Source: Pithys albifrons albifrons (Eukaryota > Chordata > Aves > Passeriformes > Thamnophilidae). From it: a stretch of 64,000 nucleotides of DNA. The notes under the pieces were generated by a model that was given only the letters and a program-made list of their open reading frames with translations, did not search any database and was not told the DNA's origin. Positions 46,185 to 57,146 of the stretch are shown here, one piece after another. Each line of letters begins with the position of its first letter. The stretch's first letter is position 1. The position numbers and the translations under genes were made by a program. The stretch spans positions 1,621,057 through 1,685,056 of the forward strand of contig NC_092463.1 of the NCBI RefSeq assembly GCF_047495875.1. The letters run 5' to 3'.

Positions 46185-47220
46185 GTAGCAGCTCTGTCTC
46201 CTGCTCTCAGACCAAGGAAGGAGAGGGCACTTGTGTCCAAAGGAGGCCATGAGGGTGGGAAAGGGCCTGGAGGAGAAGTGTGAGACACTGAGGGCACTTG
46301 GTGTGTCCAGCTGGAGAAGAGGACATGGAGGGGAGACCTCAGTGCAGTTCCAGCTTCCTGGGAGGGGCAGGCACTGAGCTCTGCTCTGTGGGGACCAGGG
46401 ACAGCACCCAGGGAAGGGCTGGAGCTGTGCCAGGGCAGGGACAGCACCCAGGGAATGGCTGGAGCTGTGCCAGGGCAGAGACAGGACACAGAGAATGGCT
46501 GGAGCTGTGCCAGGGCAGGGACAGCACCCAGGGAATGGCTGGAGCTGTGCCAGGGCAAGGACAGCACCCAGGGAATGGCTGGAGCTGTGCCAGGGCAGGG
46601 ACAGCACCCAGGGAATGGAGCTGTGCCAGGGCAGGGACAGCACCCAGGGAATGGCTGGAGATGTGCCAGGGGAGGGACAGGGCACAGGGAATGGCTGGAG
46701 CTGTGCCAGGGAAGGGTCAACACCCAGGGAATGGCTGGAGATGTGCCAGGGTAGGGACAGGACACAGGGGATGTCTGGAGGTGTGCCAGGGAAGGGACAG
46801 CACCCAGGGAATGGCTGGAGCTGTGCCAGGGCAGGGACAACAACCAGGGAATGGCTGGAGGTGTGCCAGGGCAGGGACAGCACCCAGGGAATGGCTGGAG
46901 CTGTGCCAGGGCAGGGACAGGACACAGGGAAGGGCTGGAGTTGTGCCAGGGCAGGGACAGCATCCAGGGAATGGAGCTGTGCCAGGGCAGGGACAGGTGG
47001 GATCTCAGGGAAAGGTTCTTCCCCCAGAGGGTGGTGGGCACTGACCAGGCTCCCCAGGGCAATGGGCACAGCCCCGAGCTTGCCAGAGCTCCAGGAGGGT
47101 TTGGACAGTGGGACAGGGACAGGATGGTGTTGTTGGGGTGTCTGTGCAGGGCCAGGGATCGGACTGGGTGACCCTTGGGAGTCCCTTCCAGCTGAGCACG
47201 TTCTGTGATTCTGAGTCCTC
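46185..47220 (+). mobile_element. CR1 LINE 3' region carrying a VNTR
   Basis: Sense CR1 of the '1-118' subfamily, from 'tctgtctcctgctctcagac' to 'cgttctgtgattctgag'. The middle is expanded by a 40-base tandem repeat. Confidence 0.85.
46393..46995 (+). repeat. 40-bp minisatellite inside CR1, about 15 units
   Basis: Unit 'acagcacccagggaatggct' followed by 'ggagctgtgccagggcaggg', period 40. Two units are shortened (46616 and 46974 regions). The repeat lies between CR1 blocks that are adjacent in other CR1 copies. Confidence 0.93.
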
Positions 47221-47764
47221 CTCCAGCTGTGCAGCAACCCCCAGATGTGCAGGGCTGAGGCAAACCCTGGGACTGGTGACCACCACAGGGATGAAAAGCT
47301 GAGCAGCCACAATTGCTCTGCTTTGCATTCCCACCCTCCCTGCTGCAAAGCACAAGGAACCTTGGGATGAATCAGGTCCTCTCCAGGCTGCTGCAAAGAG
47401 GCCCTGCCAAGGCAGGGATGGTGTTGAGGCTCTGCCAGTCTGACTCACACCCAACTTCAGCAGAGACCGAGGACACTTCAAGAGATCTCCTTCCTCACAC
47501 GAAAAGCTCATTAAAGAAAAGCCTAATTGGCATCATCAGCTTTGCAGCAGGGCTTTGATGTGTTCCAGGAGCTCAGGGAGGCTGAAGGGTGGAATCCCAT
47601 GGAAAGGAGGTGGGTGTTTCCCAGTCAGGGGTGTCTCTCAACACTGATCCCCTCCCTGCCTCTGTCAGCAGCTTTTGGGGTGGAATGGCTTTGCTTCTGT
47701 GCTCAGGAGGGTGCCTGGAAAGCAGCAGGAGGAGGATTAATGGACAGAGTTAGGATGGAAAATA
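47221..47764. other. Unique sequence, no gene seen
   Basis: No repeat or gene recognised. Confidence 0.4.
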
Positions 47765-47880
47765 GGATGGGGCTCTGAGCAACCTGATCTGGTGGGACGT
47801 GTCCCTGCTTGGAATGGGTTAGGAATGAGATGGGCTGCAAAGATCCCTTCCAACCCAAACCATCTGTGACTGTTCTGTTC
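47765..47880 (+). mobile_element. CR1 LINE 3' fragment
   Basis: Sense tail 'gagcaacctgatctggtggg' to 'ccttccaacccaaaccatc'. Confidence 0.78.
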
Positions 47881-48007
47881 TACATCACCAAGGCACGTGA
47901 AGGAGCAAAGCAGACCAAGCAGACTCAGGAAGCAGAGAAAACAGAGTTCTGCCTTCCCCCACAGCACCCAGCAGGGTCCCATTCCAAAGGCTGTCCTTTA
48001 CATGGAC

Positions 48008-49545
48008 TCACAGAATCCTGGAATGCTTGGAAGGGACCTTGAAACCCATCTCATTTCACCTCTGCCATGGGCAGGGACACCTCCCACCAGCCCAGGCTGC
48101 TCCAAGCCCTGTCCAACCTGGCCTGGGACACTCCCAGGGATGGGGCAGCCACAGCTTCTCTGGGAAATTCATCCCAGCCCCTCCCCACCCTCCCAGACAG
48201 GAATTCCTTCCCAATATCCCACCCAGCCCTGCCCTCTGGCACTGGGAAGCCATTCCCTGTGTCCTGTCCCTCCTTGTCTTGTCCCAGATCCCTCTCCAGC
48301 TCTCGTGGAGCCCCTTTAGGCCCTGGAAGGGGCTCTCAGGTCTCCCTGGAGCCTTCTCTTCTCCAGGTGACCCCCCAGCTCTCCCAGTTTGGCTCCAGAG
48401 CAGAGAGATCCAGTCCTGGAGCATCTCCATGACTGGGTTGGAAGGGACCTTAAATCCCATCTCATCCCACCCCTGCCATGGGCAGGGACACCTCCCACCA
48501 GCCCAGGCTGCTCCAAGCCCTGTCCAACCTGGCCTGGGACACTCCCAGGGATGGGGCAGCCACAGCTTCTCTGGGAAATTCATCCCAGCCCCTCCCCACC
48601 CTCCCAGACAGGAATTCCTTCCCAATATCCCACCCAGCCCTGCCCTCTGGCACTGGGAAGCCATTCCCTGTATCCTGTCCCACCAGGCCTTGTCCCCAGT
48701 CCCTCTCCAGCTCTCCTGGATCCCCCTTAGGCACTGGAAGGGGCTCTCAGGTGTCCCTGGAGCCTTCTCTTCTCCAGGTGACCCCCCAGCTTACCCAGCC
48801 TGGCTCCAGAGCAGAGGGATCCAGTCCTGGAGCATCTCCATGACTGGGTTGGAAGGGACCTCAAAGCCCACCCAGTGCCACCCCTGCCATGGGCAGGGAC
48901 ACCTCCCACCAGCCCAGGCTGCTCCAAGCCCTGTCCAGCCTGGCCTGGGACACTCCCAGGGATGGAGCAGCCACAGCTTCTCTGGGAAATTCATCCCAGT
49001 CCCTCCCCACCCTCCCAGACAGGAATTCCTGCCCAATATCCCACCCAGCCCTGCCCTCTGGCACTGGGAAGCCATTCCCTGTGTCCTGTCCCTCCATGTC
49101 TTGTCCCCAGTCCCTCTCCAGCTCTCCTGGATCCCCCTTGGACCCTGGAAGGGGCTCTCAGGTCTCCCTGGAGCCTTCTCTTCTCCAGGTGACCCCCTCA
49201 GCTCTCCCAGCCTGGCTCCAGAGCAGAGGGATCCAGTCCTGGAGTATGTCCATGACTGGGTTGGAAGGGACTTTAAATCCCATCTCATCCCACCCTGGGA
49301 CACTCCCAGGGATGGGACAGCCACAGCTTCTCTGGGAAATTCATCCCAGCCCCTCCCCACCCTCCCAGACAGGAATTCCTGCCCAATATCCCACCCAGCC
49401 CTGCCCTCTGGCAGTGGGAAGCCATTCCCTGTGTCCTGTCCCTCCATGTCTTGTCCCAGATCCCTTTCCAGCTCTCCTGGAGCCCCTTTAGGCCCTGGAA
49501 AGGGCTCTCAGGTCTCCCCAAAGCCCTCCCTTCTCCAGGCTGGTG
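48008..49545 (-). mobile_element. Tandem array of CR1 3' ends (3.7 units)
   Basis: Units of about 410 bases begin near 48008, 48428, 48838 and 49252; the last has an internal deletion of about 80 bases. Junctions 'gcatctccatgactgggttg' match the junctions of the 12871 array. Neighbouring units look more alike than units of other arrays, which suggests local unequal exchange. The 507-codon plus frame is a by-product. Confidence 0.9.
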
Positions 49546-50555
49546 GCTGAAGGTGCCACCACCACCAGGGTGCAGCTTTGCCAAGGCCTTGTAGAACATT
49601 CTGTTGCCTTTCTGTGCATTAATTCTCCTTCCTAACACAGATCAACAAGCTCTGCTTTTTCTGCTCTGATGTGCTAATTTCCAGAAAACAGACAAAAGTC
49701 TGTCTAATTTCAACTCCAGGCTCCGTGGATAAGTTTTCCAGGAGAACAGAGGAAGGAACAAGAACAGCACAGGAAGCTTCTAAGGGCCCAGAGGTTGTTT
49801 GTTTATCTTTGAACCTTGTGCCAAAACAATAACACACAATTATCCTAATTTTTGCCTGCAATTTCCAGCCCTGTAAATCCTTTATGTAAGCACACATCAA
49901 ACCCCTGCTGCCTGCCAATCCCCTCTGTTGCTAAGGAACAAGCAGGCCAGAAAAAAAAAAAAAAGAAAAAAAAAACCACCACCAAAAAACCCAGAGCTGG
50001 GGGACTTGAAAGTCCTCATTAAAAGGCTTTGTGCATCACTATCAGTGAAATGCTAATTCAGGGAGGCTGATTGATACCCTCCTGTTATCGAGTTCCAGCG
50101 AGGGGGAAGCAGCTCTGGCTTCACCTTCACTCGCCGTTGTGAACAGCAAAATTTGAAAAGGTTTCTCACTCAAGCAACTGGAAACATTTTAATCCTGAAA
50201 AAAAAAAAAAAAAAAAAGCGAATTTTCGTGTCCTGCCCAGCGCCCAAAAGGCTCAGGGAATTCTTTCCACACGTTTGGAATGCACTCAACGAGTCAGGGC
50301 TGCGGCACTTCATTAGAATCCTGCCCGTTGTGCAATCCCAGGACATCCTTTCCTGCATCCCAAGAGGATGAGCTGATCAGCACCGGCTCGGAAAGAGCTG
50401 CTGATCCCAACAGAAACTCCCTGCCCGTGTCTCCTTCCTCCAGGGCTCCCATTCCCACCAGCCCTGGCAAAGGAACATTGCTCAGCCACTTCAATGCACA
50501 GGCAGCAGTGCCACGTTCCAGGGAACAGCGTTTTAACCTCTTTGTTCGGCCTCTT
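49546..50555. other. Unique sequence with A runs and a motif-rich core
   Basis: A runs at 49951-49973 and 50198-50217. 50000-50160 contains TAAT/ATTA words ('tgctaattcaggg', 'gattgatacc', 'gttatcgag') and CpGs. No gene recognised. Confidence 0.4.
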
Positions 50556-52320
50556 CATAGAATCACAGAATGGATTGGGTTGGAAAAGACCTCCAAGATC
50601 ATCAAGTCCAACCCTTGATCCAACCCCACTGTGATCCAACTCCACTCCGTGCCCTGGGCTGGTGATCACAGTGGGGTTGGATCAAGACATCGTTGGATCA
50701 AGACATGGTGATCACAGTAGGATTGGATCAAGACATGGTGGATTCTCAGTGCCACATCCATAGAATGACAGAATCACAGAATGGATTGGGTCGGAAAAGA
50801 CCTCTGAGATCATCAAGTCTAACCCTTGATCCAACCCCGGGTTGGATCAAGACGTGGTGGGTTCTCACTCAGTGCCACATCCATAGAATCAGAGAATCAG
50901 AGAATGGACTGGGTTGGAAACGACCTCCAAGATCATCAAGTCCAACCCTTGATCCAACCCCACTGTGATCCAACTCCACTCCGTACCCTGGGCTGGTGAT
51001 CACAGTGGGGTTGGATCAAGACGTGGTGGATTCAATAGGGTTGGATCAAGACATGGTGGATTCTCACTCAGTGCCACGTCCATAGAATCAGAGAATCAGA
51101 GAATGGATTGGGTTGGAAAAGACCTCCAAGATCAACAAGTCCAACCCTTGATCCAACCCCACTGTGATCACCAGCCCAGGGCATGGAGTGCCCTGGGCTG
51201 GTGATCACAGTAGGGTTGGATCAAGACATGGTGGATTCAGTAGGTTTGGATCGACGTGGTGGATTCTCACTCAGTGCCACATCCATAGAATCACAGAATC
51301 ACAGAATGGATTGGGGTGGAAAAGACCTCCCAGATCATCAAGTCCAACCCTTGGGCCAACTCCAGTCCCTTTACCAGATCATGGCACTCAGTGCCACAGC
51401 CAAGCTCAGCTGAAAAACCTCCAGGGATGGGGAATCCACCCCCTCTCTGGGCAGCCCATTCCAATGCCTGAGCACTCTCTCTGCAAAGAATTTCTTTCTC
51501 ATCTCCAACTTCAATTTCCCCTGGCAGAGCTTGAGCCCATCGTGCCCCCTTGTCCTATTGCTGAGTGCCTGGGAGAAGAGACCAACCCCCACCTGGCCAC
51601 AACTTCCCTTCAGGCAGTTCCAGACAGTGCTGAGGTCACCTCTGAGCCTCCTCTTCTCCAGGCTGAACACCCCCAGCTCCCTCAGCCTCTCCCCACAGCA
51701 CTTGTGCTCCAGTCCTTCTCCAGCCTCGTTGCTCTTCTCACTTGGGTTGGAAGAGACCTCTGAGATCATCAAGTCCAACCCTTGATCCAACCCCACTGGG
51801 ATCACCAGCCCAGGGCACTCCATTGGATCAAGACATGGTGGATTCTCACTCAGTGCCACAGTCACAGAATCACAGAATGGATTGGGTCGGAAAAGACCTC
51901 CCAGATCATCAAGTCCAGCCTTTGGTCCAACTCCAGTCCCTTTACCAGATCATGGCACTCAGTGCCACGGCCAAGCTCAGCTGAAAAACCTCCAGGGATG
52001 GGGAATCCACCCCCTCTCTGGGCAGCCCATTCCAATCCCTGAGCACTCTCTCTGCAAAGAAGTTTTTCCTGCTCTCCAACTTCAATTTCCCCTGGCAGAG
52101 CTTGAGCCCATCGTGCCCCCTTGTCCTATTGCTGAGTGCCTGGGAGAAGAGACCAACCCCCACCTGGCCAGAACTTCCCTTCAGGCAGTTCCAGACAGTG
52201 CTGAGGTCACCTCTGAGCCTCCTCTTCTCCAGGCTGAACACCCCCCAGCTCCCTCAGCCTCTCCCCACAGCACTTGTGCTCCAGTCCCTTCTCCAGCCTC
52301 GTTGCTCTTCTCTGGACCCA
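50556..52320 (-). mobile_element. Array of about seven CR1 3' ends
   Basis: Antisense CR1 termini begin near 50558, 50762, 50882, 51085, 51290, 51745 and 51866, mostly with 'cagaatcacagaatgg'-type octamer tails. The first four units are only 120-200 bases long and join at 'gtgccacatccatagaatc'. The last unit reaches the 'gcctcgttgctcttctctgg' block. 51147-51183 and 51189-51225 form an inverted repeat. Confidence 0.88.
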
Positions 52321-53225
52321 CTTCAGCATCTCAAGATCTTAATCTCTTCCTCCTCTGTTTCAAAGCTGGGTCACAGCCTGGCACTGATGGACTTTTACAG
52401 GGAAAATATTCATGTACAAAGGAAAAACTATTTAAAAGCAATCACTTTGCAGAGAAGGGAAGGGAAGGGTCATGCTCTCCTCCTGCACTCCTAAGGAAAG
52501 ACAATTTACCCCCCCCCATGCTCATATAAAGGAGTTTTTAATTTATTTTCCCACTCTCCAAAGGAGGGAGCTGCAGTTGTTTCCCAGCCTATACAGTCAG
52601 GATTTAGGAGATTTTTTGGCCTTTCCCACCTGCTTTTGAAACAGGGAGTGACTCTCACCTTCCCCACCCCACCCAGAGCGGCAGCAAATCATCACCAGAC
52701 TGTGCCCAATCAATCACCCCCTTATTAATTTGCCAAGCCCAATTAGGAAGAGAACACTTTGCAGCTTAATCAAAGCTACAACGCCGTGATTAATGCACTG
52801 CAAGGTTGGGAAGGGTTGACCCAGAAAGGAATTCCCACCGGAGCAGGCACAGCTTCCCACCAAAATTAAAGACAGGGATGTGTTGGGGGGAGGCAACAGC
52901 CACATCCAAACGAGCTCAGGGGTGTTTCTGGGCTGGTGATTTGAAGGATTTCACAGCCAAACAACTCATAGTTCACAATCATGCCCAGAGTAGAGCGAGC
53001 CGTGGTTTGATCTGGGGTGTAAATGATGGAATTTTCTGCCCCAGCTCCCACTGGAAGGGAGGCAATTATGGAGCAATTTATCCAGGATTTTCTCAGGCAG
53101 TTCAGTTCACCCAGCCAACCCCAAAGTCCTCTCTTTGGGTGGTACAAGCCCTGTCCTGCCAGGCAGAGATGGAATTGGTCACACCAGCTTTGACAGGGAT
53201 GTTCTCCTTATTAAAGGAGCAGCAA
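52321..53225. other. Unique sequence with a motif-rich core
   Basis: 52690-52800 contains 'ccttattaatttgcc', 'cccaattagg' and 'ccgtgattaatgc', resembling a conserved non-coding element. The 176-codon plus frame 52806-53336 runs into the neighbouring repeated segment and is not recognisable. Confidence 0.4.
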
Positions 53226-53516
53226 ATCCATGGCCAGGCCAAGATGTGCAATGAGTCTTCACTCTGGTTTCCATCACTACAAAGGTCTCACCAAACCTCT
53301 CACAGGAGGTTGTTGCAGCACCCCAAGATGCTGTAAAGGTTCAGGAGGGGGTTGATTTCTAAAGGGGCTTTCTAATGAGGTTTTAATTTCTGCTTGGGGT
53401 TTGGGAGAAGGGGAATTGAACTGGGAGTTTTCCATGTTGGAAATGGGCCTTGGATCAGCCCAGATCACCCACCTGGTCTCATCCTCTTCTGGGGGACATT
53501 TGGTCATCACAGAATC
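53226..53516 (-). repeat. Inverted partner of the 3641-3950 segment
   Basis: Reverse complement of 3641-3950 with scattered differences. On the minus strand 53510-53277 is open for about 77 codons from an ATG; features are a CPPEEDE stretch near the start and a Pro-rich C-terminal half (LQQPPVRGLVRPL). The frame closes with TAG, where the other copy has TGA one codon later. Family unknown. Confidence 0.6.
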
Positions 53517-53890
53517 CCAGACTGGTTTGGGTTGGGAGGAATCTTAAAGCTCATCCCATCCCACCCCTGCCATGGGCAGGGACACCTCCCACCAGCCCAG
53601 GCTGCTCCAAGCCCTGTCCAACCTGGCCTGGGACACTCCCAGGGATGGGGCAGCCACAGCTTCTCTGGGCACCTGTGCCAGGGCCTGCCCACCCTCCCAG
53701 CCACCAATTCCTTCCCAGTATCCCACCTGTCCCTGCCCTCTGGCAGTGGGAAGCCATTCCCTGTGTCCTGTCCCTCCATCCCTTGTCCCCAGTCCCTCTC
53801 CAGCTCTCCTGGAGCCCCTTTGGCCACTGGAAGGGACTCTGAGGTCTCTCTGGAACCTTCTCTTCTCCAGGTGAGCCCCCCCCCAGCTCT
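53517..53890 (-). mobile_element. CR1 LINE 3' region
   Basis: Single antisense unit beginning 'cagaatcccagactgg'. Its 3' terminus faces the repeated segment exactly as at 3641. Confidence 0.86.
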
Positions 53891-55209
53891 CTCAGTCTTC
53901 CACTGCTTTGCATCCAGTTACCACAGGAAATTCCCAGTTCCCACTGGAGTTTGGATTCTCAGAGCCGTGTCAGGCTGTGGGGACATCCAGGTGACCCCCA
54001 AACCTCCTGCCCACCCACAGCCACCCCCACCCAAAATCCTGTGTCACCACCCAAGCACAAAGGGGAGGGGAAGGAGCCCTGGCCCTGCACTGCTTCAAAC
54101 TGTTAAGATTTATTAATATTCCTGTTTGCCCTGGGTTTTTCCATCACCACTTCATGCAAAAAGATTAATATTTACCTTGGTGTAAAACCCAGACAGCTGT
54201 TTATCCAGCTCTTAAAGCACAGCAATAGTTCAGCTGAGAACTCTCTGCATACATATCTGGGCTGTTCTCCACACACCTGGTGGCAGCAGGTTGAGAGGAA
54301 CAGCCAGAAAAAAAAAATAGAATTAATCAGAGGCAAATATGAACAGCCAACAGCTCGCTGGAGCTGTTTGGTGGCACTGCAAGTGCCACAGAGCAAATCA
54401 CTGCTCAGCAACACACACAAAAGGAGAGTTTATTGGAGGCAATTAAACAACAACAGCAGTTGTGCAGCTCAGGGCCCCCAAAGACAGTTCATTAAATGGT
54501 TTTATGGGTAAGGAAAAATCAGGGGCAAGCAAATAGCATTCCCAGCTTCCTGAGGTTTCTCAGGGACCCACTTGGTCGTGGCTGGGACTTGTTGAGCAGT
54601 TCTTGGGGTGTTTGGCTGTGGGGAGAGAACAGGGGAGAATTCAGGAGCTCCACGTGGGTTTTTTCCACTTAAACTCACATGTAATTTTAGAATCACTCCA
54701 TTTGCATCAGAAGAGTTGGAAACCAGCAGGAATCTGTCAGCTTTGTGAATTTTTATGGGCTCCCAGGACACAGACACATCCAAACCCATCCAGGTTTCCT
54801 GCACTGAGCAGATGCCTCACAGACGTGGCCCCAAAAATCTTTTCCAGGAGTGAAAATCCCTTCCCTGAGGACACAAATCTTTCCAAATCCCTGGGCCAAA
54901 CTGCATCATTCAAAGAGCCAGAATACATCCTCTTTTCATTCCCAGGCTCCTGGTATTGATGCCTTCACCACTTCCCTCCCCAAATGCTCCAGATGATTAA
55001 TTAGTGCCACTGTTCAAGCGCTGCCTCCTCGTGCCAGGTTCAATTTATCCACCTCCAGCTTCCTCCTCCTGGAAGGTGCCATGTCCCTGCTGTCTGAATG
55101 AAGGAGGAACATCATTAGACATGAAGTTCCATTAAAATGCCATCAAGTGATTCCTCACCGATGGAGTCGCTGCCTTTGGCCAGGAGGTTTCCCTTCCCAG
55201 AGGTGCTGG
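53891..55209. other. Unique sequence, no gene seen
   Basis: No repeat or gene recognised. A run near 54307. Confidence 0.4.
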
Positions 55210-56684
55210 TGTCCCAGTTGCAGCAACTGGGACCAGTTTGTCACCGTGTGGTGTGACCAACACTGTGTGTTCTGCACCCTCTGTGTCACTTCTGATGGAC
55301 TGGGACCAGTGGCTCGTTGGCAGCAGCTGCCCAGGGCACACCTGGCCCCTCAGGACACAGAGTGGGTGTTACAGAACCCTGTGAGACAGGAGGGTGTTCT
55401 TGTCCTCACACCCGTGACTCAGGGGTGGTAACTCCCTCTGGGGGGGCATCAGCACCTCCACACCCACCTGAGGGGCTGTGTCTGCCCATGGGCCAGCAGG
55501 GACTGGCACAACAGGCAGTTGCAACGGCCCAGACCATCAAAGATTCCCAAAATATCCCATGACTCGCAGAGTAAATCCCCCATTGTGGAACTCCCTGCCC
55601 TGGGGGAGGCACTGGGGGCTCCCACCCAAACCTGAGGGGAGAGAATCTTGTCTGGGAAAGAAGCCTGGCAGAGGAGCTGGGAGAACTGCCCTGCAGGGAC
55701 TCCTTGGCACCTCCACACCCACCTGAGGGCTCAGCTCTGCCCATGGGCCAGCAACGAGTCCAAACTCCCCCCTGACTGCCAGAGTCAGATCCCCCAGGGT
55801 GGAACTCCCTGCCCTGGGGGAGGCACTGGGGGCTCCCATCCAAACCTGAGGGGACAGAATCATGGAATGAAGTGGGTTGGGAGAGCCCTGTGAGCTCCTC
55901 CAGCCCAGCCCTTGCTCCAACCCCACTGTGCTCACCAGCCCAGGGCACTCAGTGCCACATCCAGTCTCAGCTTCAACACCTGCAGGGATGGAGAATCCAC
56001 CCCCTCTCTGGGCAGCCCATTCCAAGGCCTGAGCACCCTCTCTGCAAACAATTCCTTCCTGATGGCCAAGCCAAGCCTGCCCTGGCACAGCTTGAGCCTG
56101 TGCCCTCTTGTCCTGCTGCTGCTTGTGTGGGAGAAGAGCCCAACCCCCCTGGCTCCAGCCTCCTGTCAGGGGGTTGTGGGGAGTGAGGTGCCCCCTGAGC
56201 CTCCTCTTCTCCAGAGTAATCTTGGGCTTTGGGGACTTCTGGGACCACTCCTGGGATGCAGAGGAGGAGCAGCCCCTGGCCAGGAGGAGCCCCCCACTCT
56301 GGCCCAGACTGTGCCATCATCTGCACCAACAGCTTTGTCCCTTCCTTTGCCTTTGGCCTCGGGGGAACCACATGGGGCTCAGCACAGGGGCCACCAAACC
56401 CCCCTGTGTTTGTGCCCCAGGGGGTGGGTTACACTGCTGGGCTTGGGGGTTAAACCCAATTTCTCTTTGTGCATTGCATTGATTGGAATATTGGTATTAA
56501 ATTGTAACTCTGACTTGTGATCTCTCTTGGGTCAGGTTCATGTTATCCATCTGGGTTTGTGGGTTAAAACCAATTTTTATCTGCATTATTGTATTTATTG
56601 TGACCTTTTTAAATGTATCTCTGACTTGTCATCTCTCTTGGGTCAGGTTCATGTCTCCCACTGGTTTACCTTTAAACCAGCACA
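55210..56684 (+). mobile_element. Mosaic LTR with embedded CR1
   Basis: TGTCCCAGTTG start and AAACCAGCACA end, but the flanking pentamers differ (gctgg/gcctt). 55210-55640 is a diverged LTR 5' part. Around 55645 the sequence jumps back to an upstream LTR position and continues as a normal composite copy. The 3' part (56400-56684) has the terminal block twice in altered form. Confidence 0.72.
55857..56214 (-). mobile_element. CR1 3' fragment inside the LTR
   Basis: Same insert and borders as at 1148-1509. Confidence 0.75.
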
Positions 56685-56861
56685 GCCTTTCCCTGGAAGC
56701 TGCCATGAGGTTCATGCAGGGGGATCCCAAAAAGTTGTGACCTCCCCACACTGCTCTGGCTCAGGGGGAATTTCCAGGATTCAATGTTTGTTTTCAGGAT
56801 GTTCTTCCTGCAGGACACACCTTTATATGCCTTTATATATGTCTTTATCTCTCCTCTTTTC
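56685..56861. other. Unique sequence, no feature seen
   Basis: Short gap between LTR and CR1. Confidence 0.35.
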
Positions 56862-57146
56862 CACTCCCTGAAAGGAGGTTGGAGACAGGTGGGCTTTGGT
56901 GTCTCCTCCCAGGTAACAAGTGATAGGACAAGAAGAAATGGCCTCAAGATGTGCCAGGGAAGGTTCAGTTTGGATATTATGGAAAAATTCCTCACAGAAA
57001 GGGTTGCCAAGCATTGGAATGGGCAGCCCAGGGCATGGTGGGGTCAGTATTCCAAGGTGGTGCTCAGGGTTCAGTGGTTGGCACTGTTGGGTTAATGGTT
57101 GGACTGGATGATCTGAGAGGGCTTTTTCCAACCTAAATGAGTCCAA
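56862..57146 (+). mobile_element. CR1 LINE 3' region, diverged
   Basis: Sense tail from 'ccactccctgaaaggaggtt' to 'ttccaacctaaatgagtcc'; closer to the classical CR1 consensus than the other copies and without expansions. Confidence 0.82.

Noticed and set aside
48027..49550. 507-codon plus-strand protein
   Set aside because: Runs antisense through the tandem CR1 3' array; repeats of about 137 residues mirror the 410-base unit.
52806..53336. 176-codon frame
   Set aside because: Starts in unique sequence and ends in the repeated 53226-53516 segment on the strand opposite to that segment's own frame; no known domain.
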